From Methyloversatilis sp. RAC08 (GTDB lineage Bacteria; Pseudomonadota; Gammaproteobacteria; Burkholderiales; Rhodocyclaceae): a stretch of DNA of 64,000 nucleotides. Both the position numbers and the translations under genes were made by a program. The notes below the pieces were generated by a model. It saw only the letters and a program-made list of their open reading frames with translations. It was not told where the DNA came from and ran no database searches. Within the stretch, counting starts at the first letter, position 1, and every line of letters begins with the position of its first letter. The DNA lies in the NCBI RefSeq assembly GCF_001713355.1, contig NZ_CP016448.1:1612001-1676000 (forward strand), written 5' to 3'. Below, piece after piece: positions 28,156-35,528 of the stretch.

Positions 28156-28473
28156 GTGAACGAGCGCGAGATCGAGGCGCTGCACTTCGCCATCCGCGGG
28201 CGGGTGCAGGGCGTGGGTTTCCGCTACGCCATGATCAACGAGGCGCGCCGGCTCGGCGTAACAGGCTGGGTGCGCAACCGGCGCGACGGTTCGGTCGAGG
28301 CTTTCGCCTGCGGCGTGCCGGCAGCGCTCGATGCGCTCGTTGCCTGGGCCGAGCGCGGCCCGGCGGGCGCGCGGGTCGATGAATGTCTGATTGCGCCGAT
28401 CGCTGCCGACAGTGCACTGCACGACTTCTTGCAACGCCCTACCGTCGGCGATCCGCTGTCGAAAACCGACTGA
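28156..28473 (+). CDS. acyP: Acylphosphatase
   Basis: The 105-residue protein contains the acylphosphatase signature: FAIRGRVQGVGFRYAMINEA with the catalytic Arg, and GVTGWVRNRRDGSVEAF with the catalytic Asn. It hydrolyses carboxyl-phosphate bonds such as acetyl phosphate. It starts with GTG at 28156, two bases after the metG stop, and is slightly longer than the usual 90-100 residues at its C-terminus. Cotranscription with metG is likely. Confidence 0.92.
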   Translation: MNEREIEALHFAIRGRVQGVGFRYAMINEARRLGVTGWVRNRRDGSVEAFACGVPAALDALVAWAERGPAGARVDECLIAPIAADSALHDFLQRPTVGDPLSKTD

Positions 28474-28490
28474 AAGCACGTTCTTTTGGT

Positions 28491-28511
28491 GCACTGCCGC
28501 CATGGCAGTGC
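28491..28511. terminator. Hairpin after acyP without a T-run
   Basis: GCACTGCC (28491-28498) and GGCAGTGC (28504-28511) are perfect arms with a 5-base loop, 18 bases past the acyP stop. No uridine tract follows, so it may be a Rho-assisted stop or a leader hairpin for the next gene. Confidence 0.4.
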
Positions 28512-28594
28512 GTCAAGACATTCCTCAGACACAGGTCTAGTCTCTTCAACAGGCGCGCACATGGACGCAACCCACTTCTGTGGAGGAGACAATC

Positions 28595-29041
28595 ATGCTG
28601 CCAATGGAGGAAGCGTGTTTTAGCGCCGTGTTGCGCGCCTGCCAGGATCACGCCGACGCATTGCTTGCGCGCGGCGACCCGCCCCGACCGACCGCTCTGA
28701 TGGCGCACATCGAGCACGGTCGCATCCGCAGCGCAGCACTCGCCCACATGGACATGCTGGACGAGGTCGCGGTGACCCGCTTCGTGCAGGAAACAGTCGC
28801 TCACCCGGACATCGATGTGGTGGGCCTGAGCTGCCTGATGCAGCTGGCCGAATTCGATGACGAAGAACCCGACCAGCCACCGGTCACGCGCGACATCGTG
28901 GTGATCTATCTGGTGTCGAAGGAGCGCGAAACCTGGGTCGCCAACGATATCGACCTCGAAACCGGCTGCCTGATGCGGGGCGAACTCGACCTCACGCGGG
29001 GCAGCCGCACCTTCCTGATCGACCCGATGACGCTGCACTGA
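28595..29041 (+). CDS. Uncharacterised protein, about 148 residues
   Basis: I do not recognise the family. The protein is acidic and soluble, with no signal peptide or membrane segment. It has a helical N-terminal part (MEEACFSAVLRACQDHADALL), an acidic middle (AEFDDEEPDQPPVTRD) and a beta-rich end containing VVIYLVSKERETWVANDID. The start is the ATG at 28595 with TGGAGGAG seven bases upstream; a GTG at 28580 would be too close to the same site. Its stop abuts the end of the convergent FrhB-like gene with no gap. Confidence 0.75.
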   Translation: MLPMEEACFSAVLRACQDHADALLARGDPPRPTALMAHIEHGRIRSAALAHMDMLDEVAVTRFVQETVAHPDIDVVGLSCLMQLAEFDDEEPDQPPVTRDIVVIYLVSKERETWVANDIDLETGCLMRGELDLTRGSRTFLIDPMTLH

Positions 29042-30376
29042 TCAGCCGGCATCCTCCCTGCCCGATGCATGGGTGTCCCGCTCGACCGGCAATTCGGTCG
29101 GCACCGGCGTCAGCGCGTACGGCGCGACCAGCTTCCAGATGTGCGCCGGCACCATGCTCTTCAGCCGTTGCGGCATTTCGCGCCGCAGGTGGATGACGGT
29201 TTCGACCGCCTTCATTTCGACCCGGGCACGCGCGAATTCCAGCCCCTTGGGACCGACTCGCGGCATCAGCCAGCCGACGATGGGGCGCAACCATTGCGGC
29301 ATGCGGCGCAGCGGCAGACCGCCCGCGGCGCGCTCCACATTGGCGAGGAAGCCCTTGACCGGTCCCTGCCGCTTGCCCGCACTGCCCGGTGCGCGCGTCA
29401 CCACTTCGTCGCCGAGCAGGCCCAGCAGTTCTTCGCCGCGTTCGTTGCGCACCAGCAACCACTGTTCGCCCTCGCCGCCCATGTAGCCGACCGTGATGTC
29501 GGCCAGCACATTGGTGTAATCGACACAGGTGCGACAGGTCAGCGGAAAGAAATCGTTCGGCAGTTGCGACAGCGGCAGCATCAGAAACGGGATGGCGCGC
29601 TTCGTACCGTCGCGGTAGCGCAGCTCGACGTGATAGTCGGCGCGGAACTCCAGATAGGTGATGTCGTCGGCAGCAACGTCGGTTTCACGCGCCAGCAGTT
29701 CGAGGAATTCGTGGAAACGCTCGGTGGTGGTGTTGTCCGAGCAGGGCGTGCCGATCACGTACAGCCTGTCGAAGCCCAGTTCGGCTTCGAGTGCGCGCAG
29801 CGCGTACACCTGACACGGAATGCCGATCACAGCCAGGCGCTTGTAGCCCTGCGCGCGTGCCGGCTCAAGCAGCGCAAGCAGCGGCGCATAGCCCATGCGC
29901 ATGCCTCGACACTGCGCCATGCCTTCGGGTCGCGTGACCAGCACCGGCACCGGTCGCCAGCGATCATCCGGATCGGGCGCCATGGTCAGCACGGCGTCGA
30001 CCGCGCCGGTTTCCAGCAGCCGTTCGGCGATGCGGGTGGTGATGCCGGTCCATTGCGCGTCGGCTCTGGCCGGTTTGAGTGCCGCACGGAGCATGCGGCG
30101 ATGCGGCCCGAAGTGCACCTCGTCCGGTCGTTGCGGGTCGCGTGCGCGCCCGTGCACACGGGTTTCCAGATCAGGATAGTCCGGCTTGATGAACTGGCAG
30201 GCGCGGCCGCAGCGCTTGTCGTCGCTGCTGCGCGAAATGCCGCAATCGGTGCACAGATCTCGGCTGGCGGCCGGGCCGACCATCGGCCGCCATACGCCTG
30301 AGGATGAAGGCGCTCCGGCCGATGGGGCAGCGCTCGGCTGTGCGGCGTTCAGCGCTGGGAGACTCGGGTGGTTCAT
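29042..30376 (-). CDS. FrhB/BciB-type iron-sulfur flavoprotein (coenzyme F420 hydrogenase beta-subunit family)
   Basis: The 444-residue protein has two domains of the FrhB family. The N-terminal one has the cluster motif LCTDCGISRSSDDKRCGRAC (Cys 42, 45, 56, 60). The C-terminal one has GIPCQVYALRALE, GTPCSDNTTTERF and TCRTCVDYTNVLADITVGYMGG, giving further Fe-S ligands. Family members use FAD and Fe-S clusters to reduce F420 or, as BciB, the 8-vinyl group of chlorophyllides. Neither F420 nor photosynthesis genes are seen nearby, so the substrate is open. It is the last gene of a minus-strand run with an AAA+ ATPase and a kinase-like protein. Confidence 0.82.
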   Translation of the reverse strand: MNHPSLPALNAAQPSAAPSAGAPSSSGVWRPMVGPAASRDLCTDCGISRSSDDKRCGRACQFIKPDYPDLETRVHGRARDPQRPDEVHFGPHRRMLRAALKPARADAQWTGITTRIAERLLETGAVDAVLTMAPDPDDRWRPVPVLVTRPEGMAQCRGMRMGYAPLLALLEPARAQGYKRLAVIGIPCQVYALRALEAELGFDRLYVIGTPCSDNTTTERFHEFLELLARETDVAADDITYLEFRADYHVELRYRDGTKRAIPFLMLPLSQLPNDFFPLTCRTCVDYTNVLADITVGYMGGEGEQWLLVRNERGEELLGLLGDEVVTRAPGSAGKRQGPVKGFLANVERAAGGLPLRRMPQWLRPIVGWLMPRVGPKGLEFARARVEMKAVETVIHLRREMPQRLKSMVPAHIWKLVAPYALTPVPTELPVERDTHASGREDAG

Positions 30377-30460
30377 GCGCCAGCAGCGTACCAGAGCCCG
30401 CGAGCCGAGGGTCGGATGTCATTGCACCGCGCGCGGCCCGCAATTCAATGACAACAGCCC

Positions 30461-31426
30461 CTAGAAGCCGATCTTCTTCTGCCGTGTCGCGCGGCCGGCG
30501 TCCAGATCGGCCGGCAGCAGGTGGTCGCGCCGTTCCAGCTTGGCGTTGCCGAAGGCCGCCATCAGCACCTTGCGCATGTCACGCGGCGGCACACGGGCCA
30601 GACCGTCGATCACGTCCTCCGGCGCATCCTCGTCGAAGCCCCATTGATGGGCGGCAACAATCTCGCCGTACAGCGTGCGCGCAATCGCACAGGCCTGATC
30701 GTGATCCGGGCGCGGCACGGTATACACGTTCATGCGGCTCAGGATGGGCTCGGGAATCGAGCGCTCGTCATTCGCCGTGGACACCCACATGATGTGGCTG
30801 GCATCCATGTCGACCTCGATGAATTCGTCCTTGAACTGACGTGCGGTGTCCTGCTCCAGCAGGCCGTAAAGCGCACCCATCGGATCGTAGCGCGGGTCGC
30901 CACCGGCCTTGTCGACCTCGTCGAGCACCAGCAGCGGATTGGCGTAATCGCCGGACACCAGCGCCTGAGCGACCTTGCCGGGTCGCGCATGCGACCACTG
31001 TGAAGAAGTGCCGCTCAGTATCCAGCCGGCGGTCAGCGACGACATCGACACGAACTCGAAGCCGGTGCCCAACACGTTGGCGAGTTGCTTCGCGAAATGG
31101 GTCTTGCCGATGCCCGGCTCGCCGAGCAGCAGGATGGGCGTGAAATGCATCGGTTCGTTGCCGGCGACCGCCAGCGCGAGATAGCGTTTGAGGTCGTCCA
31201 GCACGGGTGCGAAATTCGGACAGCGGGCGTACAGCGGATCGAGCCCGTCGAACGACGAAGGCTTGACGACGTACCGCACGCCACCCAGCTGCTTCATCTT
31301 TTCGTAGTACGCCACCAGCGACTCGTTGCGCGATGTGGCACCCGATTCCATCGCCCGGTCCACCGCGCCAACGCTGTAGATTTCGCGGCATTCGGCCAAT
31401 GGAATCTGAAACTCAGCCCCTTGCAT
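30461..31426 (-). CDS. AAA+ ATPase with Lon-like ATPase core
   Basis: The 321-residue protein is a single AAA+ module. Walker A is LLLGEPGIGKTHFAKQLA (about 102-109), Walker B is LLVLDEVDKAGGDPRYD, sensor 1 is IMWVSTANDERSIP, the arginine finger lies in PILSRMNVYTVP, and sensor 2 is PPRDMRKVL. The 80-residue N-terminal region is not a recognised domain. The core most resembles the ATPase part of Lon, but no protease domain follows. It lies between the kinase-like gene (117 bases upstream) and the FrhB-like gene (84 bases downstream). The remodelling target is unknown. Confidence 0.83.
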   Translation of the reverse strand: MQGAEFQIPLAECREIYSVGAVDRAMESGATSRNESLVAYYEKMKQLGGVRYVVKPSSFDGLDPLYARCPNFAPVLDDLKRYLALAVAGNEPMHFTPILLLGEPGIGKTHFAKQLANVLGTGFEFVSMSSLTAGWILSGTSSQWSHARPGKVAQALVSGDYANPLLVLDEVDKAGGDPRYDPMGALYGLLEQDTARQFKDEFIEVDMDASHIMWVSTANDERSIPEPILSRMNVYTVPRPDHDQACAIARTLYGEIVAAHQWGFDEDAPEDVIDGLARVPPRDMRKVLMAAFGNAKLERRDHLLPADLDAGRATRQKKIGF

Positions 31427-31543
31427 GATTCGTCTCCCGATGTTGCTGCACCCACCTGAAGGTCTAACGTCGCGCGCCCCGGGAAGTTGAGTCGGGTCCG
31501 CAGGCGCATGGGTGACGCGTCATCCGATGCATCAACCGTGCCA

Positions 31544-33400
31544 CTACTGCGGCGTCGGAACGATCAGCCGGGCAAGCGCGGCGAAGCGACTCGGTTGACC
31601 CAGTATCAGTTTCGCCAGTTCGTCCAGCCATTCGGTCCCGTTGTCTTCCGAGGGCGGCTGGTAATCGACGATGCCGAAACGTTCGACATTCTGCAAGGTC
31701 AGGCGCAGCGTCAGCCGGGTGTAATCAGCGTTCAGTTCGACCCGGCCGCGCACTTCGGGCGCGATATCGAACACCTGGGCGCGCAGGCGGTTCTGTTCGT
31801 CGCGCGAGGCCTGCTCCTCAAAGCGCAGACCGTGCTCGCGCAACGCAACGCGCAGCGCGCCGGCCGCCTGCGGCTCGCGCTCGCAGCGCATCAGGGCCTG
31901 ACCCCGCAGCAGCCAGGCCAGCGATACGCGGGCCAGCTGATCCGGCGCCTCCGGACCACGATTGCGGGTATTGACGTCGGATGCCTGCCAGGCGAGTCCG
32001 CGCAGCACGCCCAGACCAAGCAGCGGATAGTCGCGCGCGATTTGCGGCTTGATCACGTTGAGTTGGCCGGCCAACTGCGTCAGGTAGTCGCGCACCAGCA
32101 CAAGGCGGCCAGCGAGCGCCTGTTCCGCTTCGGTGCGCACCGCCCGCTCGCCGCGCTGCATCTGCGCGTTGTGCGTCCGGATGCGCTGCGCCTCTCCGGC
32201 AAGATCAGCCAGCAGCGACGACGCCGCAGAGGCCGGCGCAGCCGGCCCCGCGCCATTCGACGCTGCTGGCAGCGCAACACCCGCAGCGATCTCCGGTTCG
32301 TCGTGCAGCGTCGGGAAAGCCGGTCCCGGTGAAGTCACCTCGCGCAGCGGCTTCAGCCGGTTCTGCGAGGAGCCGTTGGACGCCACGCCGATCGATGGCG
32401 GTGCCGTACCGCGGGCCGAAAAGGCATCGATGTCCGCCGCCAGTGCCGCCAGCACGTCGTCGACCGGCTGTGCGGGCTTCTGCGACTGACCGCGACGCAG
32501 GCTTTCCGGGCCGTCCGCCACCTCCGTCACCTCGATCGCCCGCGGCGGCGGTTCAGCCGCCTTCAGCACCGTGGCCGCCACCGGTTCGAAGCGGATCCAG
32601 CGCAGCGCGTCGGCCAGCTCGGCGGCCGTCTGGAAGCGGTCGACCGGTGATTTCGCAAGCGCTTTCATCACCAGCAGATCGAGTTCGGGCGGCACGTCCG
32701 GGTCGATCGCACTGGGCGTGGGCGTGGGCACGTGGGCGATGTTCTCCAGTACGCTGGCCAGGGTGCCGGTGAGTGGCGAGCCGAAAGGTGGCCGGCCGGC
32801 CAGCATTTCGAACAGCAGCGCGCCGAGCGAAAACACGTCGGAGCGCGCATCGGGGACAAGCCCCTGAACCTGCTCGGGCGAAAGATACTGCGGCATCGCC
32901 GGCAAGGCATCCGGGGCCGGGGCGGGCAGCGCAAAGTCGGTCACCGACACATGACCGGCACCGTCGACCAGCAGGTTGGAGGCCTTCAGGCCGCCATGCG
33001 TGACGCCGTGGGCGTGTGCATGCGCCAGCGCGTCGGCGGTCTGCAGGCCGATGCTGCACACCCACTCGAAGGACAGGCGCGGCAGCGCATCGAGCAGTTG
33101 CCGCAGCGAACGCGCATCCACCCGGTCCATGACGACCCAGGGCGTGCCGTCATCGGCGCTGACTCCCTGTTCGATGATGCGCACGATGCATGGATGATTC
33201 AGCTGCGACGCGTGAAGGAGACGGTCGCCGAGCGCGCGGATGTAAGCCGGAACGTCATCTGCGAAATCCGTACGGAAAAGTTTCAGCGCAACCAGGCGAC
33301 CGCTGCCTGCTTCGGTCGCCTCGAATACGGCGCCGCGCTCGCCACGGCCGATTTCACGCCCCAGCGCGTAGCGCCCCACCCTGCGCGGCGCATCAGTCAT
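31544..33400 (-). CDS. Ser/Thr protein kinase homologue, predicted pseudokinase
   Basis: The 618-residue protein has a PknB-like kinase domain (about 10-275) and a long Ala/Pro-rich C-terminal half with coiled-coil-prone stretches and no membrane segment. The glycine loop IGRGERGAVFEA (17-28) and ATP lysine in VALKLF (Lys 40) are intact. The catalytic loop reads HGGLKASNLL instead of HRDLKxxN, so the catalytic Asp is Gly 137. The metal loop is DFA instead of DFG (155-157). The P-loop and activation-segment end (YLSPEQ) are normal. It can probably bind nucleotide but should be a poor or inactive kinase. A scaffold or sensor role is inferred. Confidence 0.82.
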   Translation of the reverse strand: MTDAPRRVGRYALGREIGRGERGAVFEATEAGSGRLVALKLFRTDFADDVPAYIRALGDRLLHASQLNHPCIVRIIEQGVSADDGTPWVVMDRVDARSLRQLLDALPRLSFEWVCSIGLQTADALAHAHAHGVTHGGLKASNLLVDGAGHVSVTDFALPAPAPDALPAMPQYLSPEQVQGLVPDARSDVFSLGALLFEMLAGRPPFGSPLTGTLASVLENIAHVPTPTPSAIDPDVPPELDLLVMKALAKSPVDRFQTAAELADALRWIRFEPVAATVLKAAEPPPRAIEVTEVADGPESLRRGQSQKPAQPVDDVLAALAADIDAFSARGTAPPSIGVASNGSSQNRLKPLREVTSPGPAFPTLHDEPEIAAGVALPAASNGAGPAAPASAASSLLADLAGEAQRIRTHNAQMQRGERAVRTEAEQALAGRLVLVRDYLTQLAGQLNVIKPQIARDYPLLGLGVLRGLAWQASDVNTRNRGPEAPDQLARVSLAWLLRGQALMRCEREPQAAGALRVALREHGLRFEEQASRDEQNRLRAQVFDIAPEVRGRVELNADYTRLTLRLTLQNVERFGIVDYQPPSEDNGTEWLDELAKLILGQPSRFAALARLIVPTPQ

Positions 33401-33547
33401 GCGCCACGCCCTGCGGGTTCAAGGATGGGAGGGGAATCAGCCGGCAGAAATCGTTAAAAAGAGTATCGCAACACATGTTTGCGATATTACCCAAGCTGCT
33501 GCCGATGCACACCCTCGCGCAGCGGCCCGGGTGGGCATTACGACAAC

Positions 33548-33742
33548 TTATTCCTGCGAACGATAGATGTCGCGCAGAAACGCGTCGGGGTCGGACACGG
33601 CAGTGTGCGAGCGTGCAACCGGTGGGCGACGGCTGGCAAGCGCTGCTTCGGGCTGAGGCAACCAGCCTGCGTCGAGCACTTCATCGCCGTAGTCCTGATG
33701 GCGGCCAAGCGTCTTTCCGGTCATGAAATCAAACAGGTCCAT
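33548..33742 (-). CDS. Small uncharacterised protein upstream of the pseudokinase gene
   Basis: The 64-residue acidic protein starts MDLFDFMTGKTLGRHQDYG and ends DPDAFLRDIYRSQE. The ATG at 33742 has AGGAAGAG at good spacing. It has no signal peptide. I do not recognise it. It lies 147 bases before the kinase-like gene on the same strand, so it may belong with that gene. A longer in-frame version up to 33820 lacks a better ribosome-binding site. Confidence 0.55.
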   Translation of the reverse strand: MDLFDFMTGKTLGRHQDYGDEVLDAGWLPQPEAALASRRPPVARSHTAVSDPDAFLRDIYRSQE

Positions 33743-33904
33743 GTCTCTCTTCCTGAACACACCGTCCATTGCCATCGGCTCGTGCCCCGGCGACTTGAGG
33801 GTTCCGTTCGCCGGTGACACACATTGTTTGCGGCTTCTTTCCGCCGTCTCGTTGAACTACGCTGAAGAGGTCTGACCTCCTCCCCACAGGTGCATCTCGC
33901 TGCC

Positions 33905-34585
33905 ATGTTCCGTTGCTGCATCCTGCTGGCTTCGCTGAGCGCCATTTCCCTCACGCAAACCGTTGCTGCCGCGGATGCGGCCAGCGGCGCGAATCAGCGC
34001 ATCGTCGATGCAGCACTTGCACGCTGGTCTACCGGTCCGCAGGCAGGCTGGCTGTCGCGCATCCTGCCGCCGTCGATGACGGCCGCTGCGCTGCCCGAAC
34101 CGGATTCACCCGCTGCGACACTGATGGCGCGTTACTGCGTTCAGTGCCACCACCTGCCGAGCCCGGCGATGCATCACCCCGACAAATGGCCGAAAATCGT
34201 CGACCGGATGGTGGTGCGCATGCGGGGCAGCGGAAACCGTGGCGCGCTGATGAAGCACATGATGGGCGGCGCCGCCGCGCCGGACGAGGAAGAAGTACAC
34301 ATGCTCATCGGCTACCTGAGACGTAATGCACAGAAGCCGATTGATGTGGCGCGCTACCCGGACCTCGATACGCGCGGGCGCAGCTTCCGCGACGCCTGCG
34401 ACCAGTGCCACGTACTGCCGGAACCGTCGAGCCGGCCGGCCCGGGAGTGGCGTCGAGTGGTGCAGCGCATGGAGGACAACATGTCCTGGATGAACCGGAT
34501 CGTCGGCTCGGCGCCGCAGCGGGGCGAACCCCAACTGCGGCGGCGGGACATTCTCGGCTATCTGGAAAGCAAGGCCGGGCGCTGA
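33905..34585 (+). CDS. Periplasmic diheme c-type cytochrome
   Basis: The 226-residue protein has a signal peptide ending at VAAADAA and two c-heme sites, YCVQCHHLPSPAMHH and ACDQCHVLPEPSSRP. Each is followed by a tryptophan-containing segment (DKWPKIVDRMVVRM and REWRRVVQRMEDNM) that looks like a duplicated domain with Met ligands. It therefore appears to be a tandem duplication of a small cytochrome fold. The partner is unknown. I used ATG 33905; a GTG at 33890 is also in frame. It converges with the hydrolase gene, 18 bases apart. Confidence 0.85.
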   Translation: MFRCCILLASLSAISLTQTVAAADAASGANQRIVDAALARWSTGPQAGWLSRILPPSMTAAALPEPDSPAATLMARYCVQCHHLPSPAMHHPDKWPKIVDRMVVRMRGSGNRGALMKHMMGGAAAPDEEEVHMLIGYLRRNAQKPIDVARYPDLDTRGRSFRDACDQCHVLPEPSSRPAREWRRVVQRMEDNMSWMNRIVGSAPQRGEPQLRRRDILGYLESKAGR

Positions 34586-34603
34586 CAGGCACCCGACAGG
34601 CGC

Positions 34604-35440
34604 TCAGACGACGCCGGCCCCCTGCGACTGGCCGCGCGCGCTGCGGCAGGCCATCGGCAGCCAGTCGCGCACGCACTGGGCCACCTTGCGCCAGTCAGCT
34701 TCCAGCATCATGCCGTGCCCCATGCCGGGAAAGATGCGCGCCTCGACATCGAGTGCGCGGGCGGTCATTTCGGTCAACGAGGGCGGAATGATGGGATCGC
34801 ACTCGGCGCCAAGCACCAGCAGCGGCGCACGGCGCATGCGTGACGGCTGCGGCAGGTCGAACAGTGTCATGTCCCAGATCACGCGCGCAGATTCCGGCTG
34901 CACGCGACGCGCCATCTGCTGCAGGCGTTCCATCGACACCGGCTGGGCGAACAGGGCTTCGCGCAGCGCCTCGGGCGACGTGCCGCCGCCGGTCAGCAGG
35001 GTGTTCAGTTCGGACATCAGGTCGGGCTTGCGCAGCGCCAGACCGACCGCTGATGCCCACAAACCCTGTGGCGGCACCGACGCCATCAGCACGGCGCCGG
35101 ACACCTGTCTCACTTCCATACACTTCTGCACCACCATGCCGCCCATCGAATGCCCGATCAGGATCGGCGGCACGTCGCAGGCGTCGATGAGTTCGAGCAC
35201 GTCGCGCACGTAGTCGTCGAGGCTCAGCAGATCGAGAAATTCGCGCCCCGGACTGCCGCCGTGACCGGACAGCGACAAGGCGGTCGCCTCGAAGCCGGCG
35301 TCGGCGAAGTAAGGCAGGAAATGCTCGTCCCAGCACCAGGCTGCCGTGTAGGCGCCGTGGACGAACAGCAGGGGTGTTGCGTGGGTCGCCGCAGCCGGTC
35401 TTCGCGTGATGACTTCCAGCGGACCTTGGCGCTTGATCAT
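34604..35440 (-). CDS. Alpha/beta-fold hydrolase
   Basis: The 278-residue protein has LLFVHGAYTAAWCWDEHFLPYFADAG-type oxyanion residues (HGAY) and the nucleophile elbow IGHSMGGMVVQ (Ser in the centre). An acid segment (LGAECDPIIPP) and a final His in FPGMGHGMMLEADW complete the triad. It is cytosolic with no signal peptide. The group includes lipases, esterases and C-C hydrolases, and the substrate cannot be told. It stands alone between two converging or diverging neighbours. Confidence 0.87.
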   Translation of the reverse strand: MIKRQGPLEVITRRPAAATHATPLLFVHGAYTAAWCWDEHFLPYFADAGFEATALSLSGHGGSPGREFLDLLSLDDYVRDVLELIDACDVPPILIGHSMGGMVVQKCMEVRQVSGAVLMASVPPQGLWASAVGLALRKPDLMSELNTLLTGGGTSPEALREALFAQPVSMERLQQMARRVQPESARVIWDMTLFDLPQPSRMRRAPLLVLGAECDPIIPPSLTEMTARALDVEARIFPGMGHGMMLEADWRKVAQCVRDWLPMACRSARGQSQGAGVV

Positions 35441-35528
35441 GTTTCAGTGCTCCGATGGTTTCGAGACACTTTAACTGCAAGCAGGTATCGGGCCCGGACA
35501 CGCATTGTCGAAAGCGTCACGCGGACCA

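Noticed and set aside
29042..30376. Chlorophyll-biosynthesis gene bciB implying phototrophy
   Set aside because: The family match is real, but no other bch, puf or crt gene is in the window, so a photosynthesis role is not supported.
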